This document shows positions 1 to 10,004 of a DNA stretch of 41,620 bases, one piece after another. The DNA is taken from NCBI RefSeq assembly GCF_020179405.1, contig NZ_JAICBZ010000031.1:1-41620 (forward strand), written 5' to 3'. Under the pieces are notes generated by a model that saw only the letters and a list, made by a program, of their open reading frames with translations, was not told where the DNA came from and did no database searches. Position 1 is the first letter of the stretch. Each line of letters starts with the position of its first letter. Source of the DNA: Xinfangfangia pollutisoli (GTDB taxonomy: Bacteria; Pseudomonadota; Alphaproteobacteria; Rhodobacterales; Rhodobacteraceae). The translations under genes and the position numbers were made by a program.

Positions 1-872
1 ATCGCGCGGTGCTGATGCAGGCGCCGGGCGCCGCCGCCGAAACCGCGGCCTTCCTGCGCATCGCCGCGCATCTGGCCGGCCTGGGCCTGTCGCCGCCGCG
101 GGTGCTGGAGGCCGATCCCGAAGCCGGGTTAGTGCTGCTGGAAGACCTGGGCGACGATCTGTACACCACGGTCATCGCCCGCGATCCGGCCGCTGAACCC
201 GCGCTGATGCAGGCCGCCGCCGCGGCGCTGCTGGCCCTGCAAGCCGCCCCGCCGCCGCCGGGGCTGCAGGATCTTTCGGCCGCAACCTGGGCGCAATCGG
301 CGCTGCTGGTCACCGATTTCTATGCCCCGGCCGAAGGCGCTCCGCTGGCCAAGGCGCTGCAATCGGCGCTTCAGGCCCATGCCGACGGCCCCCGCGTGAT
401 CCTTCTGCGCGATTTCCACGCCGGCAACCTGTTGTGGCTGCCCGACCGGCGCGGTCTGGCCCGGGTTGGTTTGCTGGATTTCCAGGATGCCCAGCTGGGC
501 CAGCCCGCTTACGACCTTGTCTCGCTGCTGCAAGACGCGCGCCGCGATGTCTCGCCCGCCGCACAAAATGCGGCGTTAGAGACGTTTTCGGCAGGCCTGG
601 GCCTGTCGCCCGGCGCGCTTGCCCCGGCCTTCGCCGCGCTGGGCGCCCTGCGCGCGTTGCGCATTCTGGGGATCTTCGCCCGGCTTTGCCTGCGCGATGG
701 CAAGCCCAGCTATCTGATCCACCTGCCGCGGGTCTGGCGGCAATTGCAGGCCAACCTGGCCCATCCCGCCCTGACCGATCTGCGCGCCACCTGCGCGCGG
801 CTGGTGCCGGAACCGGGCCCGGCCTTCATCGAGGATCTGAGGGCGCGATGCGGCAGCCAGTCTTCCCGCTGA
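1..872 (+). CDS. amgK: N-acetylmuramate/N-acetylglucosamine kinase AmgK (5' end cut by window)
   Basis: This is an aminoglycoside-phosphotransferase-fold sugar kinase. The AmgK family phosphorylates MurNAc (and GlcNAc) at C1 with ATP in the cytoplasm, in the recycling route that rebuilds UDP-MurNAc. The frame is open from the window edge. The first visible residues (RAVLMQAP) match the inner strand that follows the phosphate-binding loop in this family, so roughly 50 residues lie upstream; the GTG at 9 is not a real start. The catalytic motif LRDFHAGN lies near 406-429 and the metal-binding DFQD near 478-489. The stop overlaps the next gene, whose product supplies the following pathway step, which strongly supports AmgK over a generic antibiotic kinase. 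The role is inferred from family and context. Confidence 0.85.
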   Translation, partial: RAVLMQAPGAAAETAAFLRIAAHLAGLGLSPPRVLEADPEAGLVLLEDLGDDLYTTVIARDPAAEPALMQAAAAALLALQAAPPPPGLQDLSAATWAQSALLVTDFYAPAEGAPLAKALQSALQAHADGPRVILLRDFHAGNLLWLPDRRGLARVGLLDFQDAQLGQPAYDLVSLLQDARRDVSPAAQNAALETFSAGLGLSPGALAPAFAALGALRALRILGIFARLCLRDGKPSYLIHLPRVWRQLQANLAHPALTDLRATCARLVPEPGPAFIEDLRARCGSQSSR

Positions 873-1546
873 TGATCTTCGCGGCCGGTTTCGGCACGCG
901 GATGGGCGCGCTGACCGCCCATCGGCCGAAGCCGCTGATCGCCGTCGCCGGCGTGCCGCTGCTGGATCGCGCGCTTGCGCTGGGCCGGCAGGCCGGGGCG
1001 GCGCCGGTGGTGGTGAACACTCATTACCTGGGCGATCAGATCGCCGCCCATCTGCAGGGCAGCGGCATCGCGATCAGCGACGAGCCGGATGAAATTCTGG
1101 AAACCGGCGGTGGATTGCGCCAGGCGCTGCCGCTTTTGGGCCCGGGCCCGGTGATGACCCTTAACCCCGATGCAGTCTGGGCCGGCCCCAACCCGCTGGC
1201 GCTGCTGGCGCAGGCCTGGGATCCGGCCCGGATGGATGCGCTTTTGCTGACCATGCCGGCGGAAAAGGTCAAGGGCCGCGGCGCCAGGGCCGATTTCACC
1301 CTGGACGAGCAGGGCCGCATCCGCCGGGCCGAGGGCGCGCCCGGCGTGCTGTATCTGGGCGCGCAGATCCTGAAGCCCGACGGTCTGGCGGACATTCCGG
1401 ACCGTGCCTTCTCGCTGAACCTTCTGTGGGACCGGATGATCGCCGAAGGCCGCGCCCATGCGTTGACCTATCCGGGCAAATGGTGCGATGTCGGCAGCCC
1501 CGAAGGCCTGGCCGCCGCCAAAGCCCTGCTGGCCGGCGCGCCATGA
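848..1546 (+). CDS. murU: N-acetylmuramate-1-phosphate uridylyltransferase MurU
   Basis: A 232-residue nucleotidyltransferase. MurU transfers UMP from UTP to MurNAc-1-phosphate, giving UDP-MurNAc without de novo synthesis. The N-terminal nucleotide-binding signature is clear (GFGTRM at residues 14-19, then RPKPL). ETGGG and NPDA follow as in sugar-phosphate nucleotidyltransferases, and the C-terminal WCDVGSPEGL is typical. I chose the ATG at 848, which leaves eight residues before the beta strand and overlaps the kinase gene by 25 bases. The internal ATG at 872 would give a TGATG junction and is the alternative. Overlap with amgK upstream and addB downstream implies one transcript with coupled translation. 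Confidence 0.88.
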   Translation: MRQPVFPLMIFAAGFGTRMGALTAHRPKPLIAVAGVPLLDRALALGRQAGAAPVVVNTHYLGDQIAAHLQGSGIAISDEPDEILETGGGLRQALPLLGPGPVMTLNPDAVWAGPNPLALLAQAWDPARMDALLLTMPAEKVKGRGARADFTLDEQGRIRRAEGAPGVLYLGAQILKPDGLADIPDRAFSLNLLWDRMIAEGRAHALTYPGKWCDVGSPEGLAAAKALLAGAP

Positions 1547-4467
1547 TCGGTCCGGTCCTCTTTCCCGAACCCGGCCCCCGGCTGTTCGCGCTTGCCCCCG
1601 GCGCCGACCTGCCGGCCAGCCTGGCGGCCGGCCTGCGCCAGCGCCTTTCGGGTCAGCCGCCCGAGGCCATGGCCGGGGTCACGGTCTTTCTGAACACCCA
1701 GCGCCTGCGCCGCCGTCTGCGCGATTGCCTGACCGAGACGGGGGCGACGATCCTGCCTCGGCTGCGTCTGGTCACCGAACTGGGCTCCGATCCCCTGCTG
1801 TCGGGCACCGCGCTGCCCGTCTCGCCGCTGGGCCGCCGGCTGGAACTGGCGGTGCTGGTCGAACGGCTGCTGCGCGCCGAACCCGGTTTGGCGCCACGTT
1901 CGGCTCTGTTTGACCTGGCCGACAGCCTGGCCGGGCTGATGGATGAGATGCGCGCCGAGGCGGTGCCGCCCGAGCGGGTGATCGGTCTGGACGTGGCCCA
2001 GCATGCGGCACATTGGGCGCGGGTGCAGGGCTTTGTCGGTCTGGTGGCGCGATTTTTCGGCCCCAGTGCCGCGCCCGATGCCGAGGCGCTGCTGCGCGCC
2101 GCGACCGAGGCGCTGATCGCACGCTGGCAGGCCGCGCCGCCGCAGGGGCCGGTGATCGTGGCGGGTTCGACCGGGTCGCGCGGGACGACGGCGCTGCTGA
2201 TGCGGGCGGTGGCGCATCTGCCCCAGGGCGCGCTGCTGCTGCCGGGCTTCGATCTGGACCAGCCCGAGACGGTCTGGGCCGGGATGGAGGATGCGCTGAC
2301 CCATGAGGATCATCCGCAATATCGCTATCGCCGGCTGCTGGACACGCTGGGGCTTGACCGTAGCGCCGTGCGCGACTGGGGCGCGCCCCCGCCCGACCCG
2401 GCGCGTAACCGGCTGATCTCGCTGGCTTTGCGCCCTGCCCCGGTCACCGATCAATGGATTGCCGAAGGGCCATCTCTGCCCGATCTGGCCCAGGCCACCG
2501 GGCGGATTACGCTGATCGAGGCGCCGGGCCCGCGGCAAGAGGCGCTGGCCATCGCCCTGCGCCTGCGCCAGGCGCTGGAGCAGGGCCAAAGTGCCGCGCT
2601 GCTGACCCCCGACCGCGAATTGACCCGCCGGGTCACCGCCGCGCTGGACCGCTGGGGCATCCTGCCCGACGATTCGGCCGGGATTCCGCTGCAACATGCG
2701 CCGCCGGGCCGGCTTCTGTGCCTGATCGGCCGCGGGCTGGGCCGGCGGCTGGCGGTGGATGAACTGCTGGCGCTGCTGAAACACCCGCTTGCCTTTTCCG
2801 GCGGCGACCGGGGCCAGCATCTGCTGCTGTCGCGCGAGCTGGAGTTGCATCTGCGCCGCAAGGGTCCGGCCTTCCCGGATGCCGGTTTCCTGACCGCCTG
2901 GGCCGCGGCGCGCGATGCCGCGCCCTGGGGCCTATCGCTGGCCGGCCTGCTGGACGGGATCGCCGCGGCCGCCCCGGCGCCGCTGGCCGATCTGGCCGCC
3001 CATCACCGCGCCCTGGCCGAAGCCTTGGCGGGGGGCGAGACTGGGGGGTCGGGCGGGCTGTGGGAAAAGCAGGCCGGGGCCGAGGCGCTGGCGGCGATGG
3101 AAGACCTCGCGCGCGAGTCGCCCGAGGGCTTTGCCCTGTCCCCCGCCGATTACGCCGCCCTGGCCGAGGCGGTGATCGCCCGCCGCGCCGTGCGCGACAG
3201 TCTGGGCCGCGACCCGCGGCTGCAGATCCTGGGCCCGCAAGAGGCGCGGATCCAGGGCGCCGATCTGGTCATTCTGGCCGGGCTGAACGAAGGCATCTGG
3301 CCCGCGCGACCCGCGCCCGACCCCTGGCTGAACCGCAAGATGCGGGCGGAATCGGGTCTGTTGCTGCCCGAACGGCGCATCGGCCTGTCGGCGCATGACT
3401 TCCAGATTGCCGCCGCCGCCCCCGAAGTGGTGCTGTCGCGGGCCTCCCGCGATGCCGAGGCGGAAACCGTGGCCTCGCGTTGGCTGAACCGGCTGACCAA
3501 TCTGCTGTCTGGTCTGGCCGCGACCGGCGGGCCGCAGGCGCTGGCGGCGATGAAGGCGCGCGGCGATGCGCTTCTGGCGCTGGCCGCACAGGTGGAAACC
3601 CCCGCCCCCCTGCCCGCCGCCCCGCGCCCTGCCCCGCGTCCGCCGCTGGCGCTGCGCCCGCAGCGTCTGGCGCTGACCGCGATCGAACGGCTGATCCGCG
3701 ATCCCTATGCGATCTATGCCGCCCATGTGCTGCGCCTGCGCCCGCTGCCGCCGTTGCGCGCCCTGGCCGATGCCCGCCTGCGCGGCGAGGTGCTGCATCG
3801 CGTGCCGGAAACCTTGCTGCGCCAGGGCCTGCCGCCGGATCCCGCCCAGGCGGCCGAGGCCTTGCTGCGGATCACCGCCGAGGTTCTGGCGCAGGATGTG
3901 CCCTGGCCCGGCATGCGTGCGGTCTGGCAGGCGCGGATGGCGCAGATCGCCCTGCCCTTTGCCGAAATGCTGCTGGCCGAGGGCGGAAGCCCGGCCGTGC
4001 TGGAACGCCAGTTCGAGGTGACCCTGCCCGATCTGGGCTTCACTCTGGTCGGCAAGCCCGACCGGATCGACCTGCTGGCCGATGGCGCGATCCGCATCGT
4101 CGATTACAAGACCGGCACGCCGCCCTCGAAAGACCAGCAGAAGCATTTCGCCAAGCAGCTGGACCTGGCCGCGCTGATGGCGGCGCTGGGCGCTTTCCCG
4201 GGGATCGAGGGCATTTCGCGGGTTCAGACCCAATATGTCGGGCTGAAGCCGGGCTTGAAGGTCGAGGCGCGGCTGCTGGGGCCCGAGGATATTGACCTGA
4301 TCCGCCAGGAACTGACCGCGCTGATCCTGGCCTGGCGCGATCCGGCGCGCGGCTATGTCTCGCGCCGGGCGGTGTTCGGCCAGCGCGACGGCGGCGATTA
4401 TGACGATCTTGCCCGCTTCGGCGAATGGGACATGACGGCCACGCCCGCGCCGGAGGATGTTGGATGA
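1543..4467 (+). CDS. addB: Double-strand break repair protein AddB
   Basis: A 974-residue subunit of the AddAB helicase-nuclease, which resects double-strand breaks for RecA-dependent repair, the counterpart of RecBCD. The start is the ATG in an ATGA overlap with murU. The N-terminal half is a diverged helicase-like region in which I see no Walker A motif. The C-terminal nuclease domain shows GKPDRIDLL and IVDYKTG at about residues 835-856, followed by KQLDLAALM, the RecB-type nuclease signature. The cysteine cluster that holds an iron-sulphur centre in Firmicutes AddB is absent, as expected for the alphaproteobacterial type. It is followed by addA with a four-base overlap, so the two subunits are probably made in step. 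Confidence 0.93.
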   Translation: MIGPVLFPEPGPRLFALAPGADLPASLAAGLRQRLSGQPPEAMAGVTVFLNTQRLRRRLRDCLTETGATILPRLRLVTELGSDPLLSGTALPVSPLGRRLELAVLVERLLRAEPGLAPRSALFDLADSLAGLMDEMRAEAVPPERVIGLDVAQHAAHWARVQGFVGLVARFFGPSAAPDAEALLRAATEALIARWQAAPPQGPVIVAGSTGSRGTTALLMRAVAHLPQGALLLPGFDLDQPETVWAGMEDALTHEDHPQYRYRRLLDTLGLDRSAVRDWGAPPPDPARNRLISLALRPAPVTDQWIAEGPSLPDLAQATGRITLIEAPGPRQEALAIALRLRQALEQGQSAALLTPDRELTRRVTAALDRWGILPDDSAGIPLQHAPPGRLLCLIGRGLGRRLAVDELLALLKHPLAFSGGDRGQHLLLSRELELHLRRKGPAFPDAGFLTAWAAARDAAPWGLSLAGLLDGIAAAAPAPLADLAAHHRALAEALAGGETGGSGGLWEKQAGAEALAAMEDLARESPEGFALSPADYAALAEAVIARRAVRDSLGRDPRLQILGPQEARIQGADLVILAGLNEGIWPARPAPDPWLNRKMRAESGLLLPERRIGLSAHDFQIAAAAPEVVLSRASRDAEAETVASRWLNRLTNLLSGLAATGGPQALAAMKARGDALLALAAQVETPAPLPAAPRPAPRPPLALRPQRLALTAIERLIRDPYAIYAAHVLRLRPLPPLRALADARLRGEVLHRVPETLLRQGLPPDPAQAAEALLRITAEVLAQDVPWPGMRAVWQARMAQIALPFAEMLLAEGGSPAVLERQFEVTLPDLGFTLVGKPDRIDLLADGAIRIVDYKTGTPPSKDQQKHFAKQLDLAALMAALGAFPGIEGISRVQTQYVGLKPGLKVEARLLGPEDIDLIRQELTALILAWRDPARGYVSRRAVFGQRDGGDYDDLARFGEWDMTATPAPEDVG

Positions 4468-7400
4468 CGACGCTTGCCACCCAGCACCAGAACGCCGCCG
4501 CCGATCCGGGCCAGAATGTCTGGCTGGTGGCCAATGCCGGTTCGGGCAAGACCAAGGTGCTGACCGACCGGGTGGCGCGGCTTTTGCTGCGCGGGGTCGA
4601 TCCGCAGAACATCCTCTGCCTGACCTATACCAAGGCCGCCGCGGCCGAGATGCAGAACCGGCTGTTCAAGCGGCTGGGCGCCTGGGCGATGGCGCCTGAG
4701 GCCGAGTTGGTGACGAATCTGACCGATCTGGACGAGGCCGCGGCCTTGGCGCCCGACCGGCTGGCCCGGGCGCGTCAGCTGTTTGCCCGCGCGATCGAGG
4801 CGCCGGGCGGCATTCGCATCCAGACCATCCATTCCTTCTGCGCCAGCCTGTTGCGCCGCTTTCCGCTGGAGGCCGGCGTCTCGCCCGCCTTTACCGAGAT
4901 TGACGACCGCTCGGCCGCGCTGCTGCGGGCCGAAATCTTCGATGCCATGGCCGAAGGTGCTGAGGCGCCGCTTCTGCGCGCCGTGCTGCCCGATGTGGGG
5001 GAAGAAACCGAAGGCTTCATCGCCCAGATCGTCGGCAATCGCGCGGCCCTGGCCCGGGCACCCAAGCCCGAGGCGCTGGCGGCGACCTTCGGCCTGTCGC
5101 CCGATCTGAATGAGGCGGCGCTTGAGGCCGAGGTCTATCTGGGCGGCGAGGCGACGATCCTGTCGGCATTGGTCGCCGCGATGCAGAAAGGCAGCGAGTC
5201 CGAGGCCAAGACGGCGGCCAGGCTGGCGGCGCTGGCGCCCTATGTGCCCGGCCCGGCGCTGAGCGAGATGCTGGAAGGCCTGCTGCTGACCGGAAAGGCG
5301 GCGAAGCAGCCGTTTTCCGCCAAGATAGGCTCTTTCCCGAACAAGGACACGCGGGCCGCGCTGGGCACGATGCTGGATCAGCTGAATGCGCTGATGCAGC
5401 GGGTGGAAAGCGCCCGGCCGCGCCGGCTGGCCTTGGCTGCGCTGCGGCAATCGGCGCGGCTGCATGCCTTTGCCGAGGCCTTCCTGACCCGTTACGAAGC
5501 CGCCAAATCCGCCCGCGGCTGGCTGGATTTCGACGATCTGATCCTGCGCGCCACAGCACTTCTGACCGATCCTTCCGTCGCGCCCTGGGTTCTGTACCGG
5601 CTGGATGGCGCCATCGACCATGTTCTGGTCGACGAGGCGCAGGATACCAGCCCGGCGCAATGGCGCATCATCGAAGCGCTGACGGCGGAATTCACCGCCG
5701 GCGAAGGCGCGCGCCGGGTGCCGCGGTCGCTGTTCGTGGTGGGCGACAAGAAACAGTCGATCTATTCCTTCCAGGGCGCCGATGTTGCCGGCTTTGACCG
5801 GGTGAAGGGTGATTTCAAGGCGCGGTTCGCCGGGGCCGATGCGGCTCTGACGGAACGGCCGCTGGTCTATTCCTTCCGCTCGTCCGAGGCGATCCTGCAG
5901 CTGGTCGACCGGGCCTTTCCGGGCGACCGCGCCCAGGCGCTGGGCGGCACATTCGAACACCGCGCCTTCAACGAGATGCTGCCCGGACGGGTGGATCTGT
6001 GGCCGCCGGTGCCCAAGGCCGAAAAGCCCGAGCCGGGCAATTGGTTCGACCCGGTGGATCTGCCCTCGGATGAGGATGCGCCGGTGGTTCTGGCCCGGCA
6101 GGTCGCGGAATGGATCGCCGACCGGCTGGCCGAAGGCGCGATGATCCCTGATCGGGGCGGGCCGCGGCGGATGCGGGCGGGCGATGTGCTGATCCTGGTG
6201 CAGCGCCGGAAAGAGCTGTTCCACGAGATCATCCGGGCCTGCAAGGCGCGCGGTCTGGCCGTGGCCGGGGCCGATCGGCTGAAGCTGGCCGAGGAACTGG
6301 CGGTGCGCGACATCCTGGCGCTGCTGCATTTCCTGAACACGCCCGAAGACGATCTGGCGCTGGCGACGGTTCTGCGCTCGCCCCTGTGCGGGTTGAGCGA
6401 GGGGCAGTTGTTCACCCTGGCGCAGGGCCGGCCGGGCTATCTGTGGGAACGCCTGCGCGAGACCGGCGATGCGCCGACGCTGGCCCTGCTGCACGATCTG
6501 CGCGACCGGGCCGAATTCCTGCGCCCTTACGAGCTGATCGACCGGCTTCTGACCCGCCATGGCGGGCGGGCGCGGCTGTTGGGGCGGCTGGGCGAAGAGG
6601 CGGCGGATGCGATCGACGAATTGCTGTCGCAGGCCCTGGCCTATGAACGCGCCGAAGTGCCCAGCCTGACCGGATTTCTGGTCTGGATGGAAGCGGGCGA
6701 TGTCGAGGCCAAGCGCCAGGCCGAGGGCGCCGGCGCGATGATCCGGGTGATGACGGTGCATGGCTCGAAAGGGCTTGAGGCGCCGGTGGTGATCCTGCCG
6801 GAAACCCAGGATCGCAAGCTGACCGAACAGGACCGGCTGATCCCGCTGGAGGGCGCGGTGGCCTGGTCGGGCCGGGCGGAGGAAAACCCGCCGGCGCTGG
6901 CCGCCGCCAAGGCCGGGCGTCAGGCGGCGCGCGAGGCGGAAAACCTGCGGCTTCTGTATGTGGCACTGACACGGGCGAAATGCTGGCTGATCGTGGCCGG
7001 GGCGGGCGAGTGTTCGGAAGGGTCCTGGCACGGGATCGTCGCGGCGGCGATGGCGGGCCTGCCCACGGCGCCGTTGCCGGGCGGGGGCTTGCGCTATCAG
7101 TTCGGCACCTGGCCCGATCCCGCCGGGGCCGAGGCGGCAGTGGCACGGGCCGAGGCGCGGGCCTTGCCGGGCTGGGCCCTGGCGGCGCCGGGCGCGGCCC
7201 CGGCACCTGTGGTCGAGATCGGTCCGTCGGGCCTGGGCGGCGAGAAGCTGGTTCTCGGCGGTCTGACCGCGCCGGACCCGGCCTTTGACCCGGAAGAAGA
7301 CCGTCTGGCCCGGGGCACCGTGCTGCATGCGCTCCTGGAACATCTGGCCGGCGTCGCGCCGCCGGACCGCCCGGCGCTGGCGGGCCCCCTGGGTGCGGAT

Positions 7401-7778
7401 GCAGGCCTGTTGGCCGAGGCCGCGGCGATCCTGGATGCGCCCGATCTGGCCTGGATCTTCGGCCCCGGTTCCTATGCCGAAGTGCCGCTGGCCGGGCCCT
7501 GGCAGGGCGCGCGTCTGGTGGGGGCGGCGGATCGGCTGGTGGTGACCGAGGATCTGGTCACCGTGATCGACTTCAAGTCGAATGCCAGCCTGCCCGCCGG
7601 GCCCGAGGCCATTCCCGAAGCCTATCTGCGCCAGCTGGGCGCCTATGCGCATGTGCTGGCCGAGATCTATCCGGGTCGGCGGATCGAGACGGCGATCCTC
7701 TGGACCCGGGGCCCGCAGCTGATGCGGGTCGATCCCGAGATCGTGAGGGGGGCCCTGGCCAGATCCGCTATCCCTTGA
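4464..7778 (+). CDS. addA: Double-strand break repair helicase AddA
   Basis: A 1104-residue UvrD-like ATP-dependent helicase with a C-terminal nuclease, partner of AddB. Walker A is ANAGSGKT at residues 23-30. Motif II ([11 protein letters not shown]) lies near residue 388, [16 protein letters not shown] near 426, [12 protein letters not shown] near 763 and [10 protein letters not shown] near 830. The nuclease signature is [19 protein letters not shown] near residue 1020-1040, followed by YLRQLGAYA. The start is the ATG in the ATGA junction with addB. All motifs look intact, so the protein should be active. A candidate trxA promoter overlaps the last codons of this gene. Confidence 0.95.
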   Translation: MTTLATQHQNAAADPGQNVWLVANAGSGKTKVLTDRVARLLLRGVDPQNILCLTYTKAAAAEMQNRLFKRLGAWAMAPEAELVTNLTDLDEAAALAPDRLARARQLFARAIEAPGGIRIQTIHSFCASLLRRFPLEAGVSPAFTEIDDRSAALLRAEIFDAMAEGAEAPLLRAVLPDVGEETEGFIAQIVGNRAALARAPKPEALAATFGLSPDLNEAALEAEVYLGGEATILSALVAAMQKGSESEAKTAARLAALAPYVPGPALSEMLEGLLLTGKAAKQPFSAKIGSFPNKDTRAALGTMLDQLNALMQRVESARPRRLALAALRQSARLHAFAEAFLTRYEAAKSARGWLDFDDLILRATALLTDPSVAPWVLYRLDGAIDHVLVDEAQDTSPAQWRIIEALTAEFTAGEGARRVPRSLFVVGDKKQSIYSFQGADVAGFDRVKGDFKARFAGADAALTERPLVYSFRSSEAILQLVDRAFPGDRAQALGGTFEHRAFNEMLPGRVDLWPPVPKAEKPEPGNWFDPVDLPSDEDAPVVLARQVAEWIADRLAEGAMIPDRGGPRRMRAGDVLILVQRRKELFHEIIRACKARGLAVAGADRLKLAEELAVRDILALLHFLNTPEDDLALATVLRSPLCGLSEGQLFTLAQGRPGYLWERLRETGDAPTLALLHDLRDRAEFLRPYELIDRLLTRHGGRARLLGRLGEEAADAIDELLSQALAYERAEVPSLTGFLVWMEAGDVEAKRQAEGAGAMIRVMTVHGSKGLEAPVVILPETQDRKLTEQDRLIPLEGAVAWSGRAEENPPALAAAKAGRQAAREAENLRLLYVALTRAKCWLIVAGAGECSEGSWHGIVAAAMAGLPTAPLPGGGLRYQFGTWPDPAGAEAAVARAEARALPGWALAAPGAAPAPVVEIGPSGLGGEKLVLGGLTAPDPAFDPEEDRLARGTVLHALLEHLAGVAPPDRPALAGPLGADAGLLAEAAAILDAPDLAWIFGPGSYAEVPLAGPWQGARLVGAADRLVVTEDLVTVIDFKSNASLPAGPEAIPEAYLRQLGAYAHVLAEIYPGRRIETAILWTRGPQLMRVDPEIVRGALARSAIP

Positions 7779-7803
7779 CGTGCCGGGGGGGCATCCTTAC
7801 CTT
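7775..7803 (+). promoter_or_regulatory. Candidate trxA promoter
   Basis: TTGACG at 7775-7780 and TACCTT at 7798-7803 are 17 bases apart, a good spacing for a housekeeping sigma factor. The element starts inside the addA stop region and lies 33 bases before the trxA start codon. It would uncouple trxA from the long addAB transcript. Prediction only. Confidence 0.45.
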
Positions 7804-7836
7804 CTTTCCCCGACATATTCCCTCAGGAGAGCCGCC

Positions 7837-8163
7837 ATGGGCGAAGCCACCGTTGCCGTCACCGACGCCACGTTCGACGCGGAAGTCCGCAAATCGGACA
7901 TCCCGGTCGTGGTCGATTTCTGGGCCGAATGGTGCGGCCCGTGCCGGCAGATCGGCCCGGCGCTTGAAGAACTGGCCGCCGAATACAAGGGCAAGGTCAA
8001 GATCGTGAAAGTGAATGTCGACGAGAACCCCGACAGCCCGGCCATGCTGGGTGTGCGCGGGATTCCGGCGCTGTTCCTGTTCAAGGATGGCGAAGTCGTC
8101 TCGAACAAGATCGGCGCGGCGCCCAAGGCGGCGCTGGCGAACTGGATCACCTCGGCGATCTGA
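7837..8163 (+). CDS. trxA: Thioredoxin TrxA
   Basis: A 108-residue cytoplasmic thioredoxin, a general disulphide reductant recharged by thioredoxin reductase. The active site is W-C-G-P-C with cysteines 33 and 36. The cis-proline loop GIPAL and the fold-defining VVVDFWAEW are present, and the length is standard. The start is the ATG eight bases after a CAGGAGA ribosome site; there is no signal peptide. It has its own candidate promoter and is closed by a strong intrinsic terminator, so it looks like a single-gene unit. Confidence 0.96.
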   Translation: MGEATVAVTDATFDAEVRKSDIPVVVDFWAEWCGPCRQIGPALEELAAEYKGKVKIVKVNVDENPDSPAMLGVRGIPALFLFKDGEVVSNKIGAAPKAALANWITSAI

Positions 8164-8200
8164 CCCGGTCGGGTCACGGTCGAGGTCAGGAAGGACAGAG

Positions 8201-8232
8201 GGGCGGTCCCGCGGGGCCGCCCTTTTCCTTTG
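8201..8232 (+). terminator. Intrinsic terminator after trxA
   Basis: A nine-pair stem (8201-8209 with 8214-8222, containing one G-T pair) closes a four-base CGCG loop and is followed directly by TTTTCCTTT. It sits 38 bases after the trxA stop and 40 bases before hslV, so it separates the two genes. Confidence 0.8.
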
Positions 8233-8271
8233 CCGCCCCAGCGGCCATATAGGGGCAAAGCGGAGGCGCGG

Positions 8272-8829
8272 ATGGCGGAAGACAAATTCCCCGGCTGGCA
8301 CGGCACGACGATCCTGGCGGTGCGTCGGGGGGGCGAGGTGGTGGTCGCGGGCGACGGGCAGGTCAGCCTGGGCCAGACGGTGATCAAGGGCACGGCGCGC
8401 AAGGTGCGCAGGCTCAGCCCCGGAGGCCGCGACGTGGTGTGCGGCTTCGCCGGCAGCACCGCGGACGCCTTCACCCTGCTGGAACGGCTGGAGAAGAAGC
8501 TGGAAGCCGCGCCCGGGCAATTGGCGCGCGCCTGTGTCGATCTGGCCAAGGACTGGCGGATGGACAAGTATCTGCGCAATCTGGAAGCCATGCTGATCGT
8601 GACCGACGGCGCCGATCTGTTCGTGATCACCGGCGCAGGCGACGTGCTGGAGCCCGAGCATGACGTGGCCGCGATCGGCTCGGGCGGGAATTACGCGCTG
8701 GCGGCGGCGCGCGGGCTGATGGCGGGCGACCTGCCGGCCGAAGAGATCGCCCGGCGCGCCATGGCGATTGCCGCCGATATCTGCGTGTACACCAACGGAA
8801 ATCTGACGGTCGAGACGATCCGCAGATAG
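8272..8829 (+). CDS. hslV: ATP-dependent protease peptidase subunit HslV
   Basis: A 185-residue proteasome-like threonine peptidase that assembles as a double hexamer and degrades proteins unfolded by HslU. The start at 8272 follows a CGGAGG ribosome site. The catalytic threonine is the first T of HGTTI (residue 12), so maturation must remove an 11-residue leader, as is usual in alphaproteobacteria. [19 protein letters not shown] and [11 protein letters not shown] are characteristic. It stands just after the trxA terminator and therefore needs its own promoter in the 40-base gap. I see no convincing heat-shock consensus there. Unusually, hslU does not follow directly. Confidence 0.96.
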   Translation: MAEDKFPGWHGTTILAVRRGGEVVVAGDGQVSLGQTVIKGTARKVRRLSPGGRDVVCGFAGSTADAFTLLERLEKKLEAAPGQLARACVDLAKDWRMDKYLRNLEAMLIVTDGADLFVITGAGDVLEPEHDVAAIGSGGNYALAAARGLMAGDLPAEEIARRAMAIAADICVYTNGNLTVETIRR

Positions 8830-8910
8830 CGCATGGGGCAGGGCCCGGGGCGCGCGCCGCCGCCGGACCCGCCAAAGGATTTGGTCCAGAATGAAAAGGC
8901 GGACAATCGG

Positions 8911-9972
8911 ATGAAGCCAGAGGATTTGCGCGCGGCGGTGGCGGCGGGGATCGTGACCGAGGCGCAGGCGGCCTCGTTGAAGACCCTGATCGAGGCGCGC
9001 GCCGGCCAGCGGGCCGCCATGCCCGCCGAAGACGAGCCTTTCGAATTCTTCCGCGGCTTTTCCGAGATCTTCATCTCGATCGGCCTGGTGATCCTTCTGT
9101 CGGGCGTGGTCGGGCTGCTGACCTGGTTCGGCGGCTTCACCATCCTGGTCGCCGTGCCGCTGATCTGCGCCGCGGTGGCCTTCTGGTGGGCGCATTACTT
9201 TACCCTGAAGCGGCGGATGACCCTGCCCTCGATGGTGCTGGCCTCGGCCTATGGGGCGGGGCTGCTGATCTTTGCCATCACCCTGATGGGCCGGACCGGC
9301 ATGGACGAGCGGACGGCGGCCACCCTGTCCTTCGCGCTGCCCGCGGCGGGGATGGTGCTGTGGTATCGCCGCTTCAAGCTGCCCTTCGCGGCCTTCCTGA
9401 CCGGGCTTTTCGTGCTGGGGCTGGTCTATGCGATCACCGCATCGACCGCGCGGCTGGGCGATCTGTTCATGGGGATGAACGGGCTGGACGGGCTGTTCGA
9501 CCTGCGCGAAAGCCCGGTCTTCGCCACCGCGACCCTGATCTTCGGGATCGGCGCCTTTCTGGCCGGCATGTGGTTCGACCTGCGCGATCCGCACCGGCTG
9601 GGCCGCTATGCCGCCACCGCCTTCTGGTGCCATATGCTGGCCGCGCCGGCGCTGGTGAACACCGTGGCGATGACCATCCTGTCCGGCAGGGATGGCGGCG
9701 GCGGGCTGGTTGCCTTGTCGGTGGCGCTGCTGATCATCGCGCTTCTGGCGCTGGTGATCGACCGGCGGTCTTTCCTGACCGCGGCCATCGCCTATATCGC
9801 GCTGGTGATCTCGGCCGTGGTGGGCGAGGGCGATGGCAGCCAGTGGATCGCGATCCTCTTGATCCTGGGCGCGCTGATCACCGGGCTTGGCACCTGGTGG
9901 GTGCAGCTGCGCGCCGGGCTGATGCGCGCCCTTCCGGCCTTTCCCGGCAAGGGCAGGCTGCCGCCCTGGTGA
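8911..9972 (+). CDS. Polytopic membrane protein, DUF2157-like
   Basis: A 353-residue predicted inner-membrane protein of unknown function. A soluble N-terminal stretch (residues 1-45, LRAAVAAGIVTEAQAASL) looks like the short helical head of DUF2157-type proteins, followed by about nine hydrophobic segments. The ATG at 8911 was chosen because the predicted protein then begins with that head domain and has a purine-rich AAAGGCGG upstream; the longer frame from 8833 starts in GC-rich, protein-unlike sequence. It sits between hslV and hslU in the same direction. A link to proteolysis is possible from position alone, and nothing in the sequence proves it. Confidence 0.75.
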   Translation: MKPEDLRAAVAAGIVTEAQAASLKTLIEARAGQRAAMPAEDEPFEFFRGFSEIFISIGLVILLSGVVGLLTWFGGFTILVAVPLICAAVAFWWAHYFTLKRRMTLPSMVLASAYGAGLLIFAITLMGRTGMDERTAATLSFALPAAGMVLWYRRFKLPFAAFLTGLFVLGLVYAITASTARLGDLFMGMNGLDGLFDLRESPVFATATLIFGIGAFLAGMWFDLRDPHRLGRYAATAFWCHMLAAPALVNTVAMTILSGRDGGGGLVALSVALLIIALLALVIDRRSFLTAAIAYIALVISAVVGEGDGSQWIAILLILGALITGLGTWWVQLRAGLMRALPAFPGKGRLPPW

Positions 9973-10004
9973 AAGGGCGGCACCCGGATTTGGCGGATTT
10001 GGGC

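Noticed and set aside
1543-4467. Iron-sulphur cluster in AddB
   Set aside because: Only scattered cysteines are present and there is no C-terminal triple; this agrees with the alphaproteobacterial type and is not a defect.
4398-7652. A 1084-codon open frame on the minus strand opposite addA
   Set aside because: Its translation is rich in Arg, Gln, Gly and His with no domain. It mirrors the high-GC third positions of addA, which has every helicase and nuclease motif.
7768-9633. A 621-codon minus-strand frame across trxA, hslV and the membrane gene
   Set aside because: It crosses three well-supported genes and the trxA terminator, and its composition is Gln/His/Arg-rich shadow sequence.
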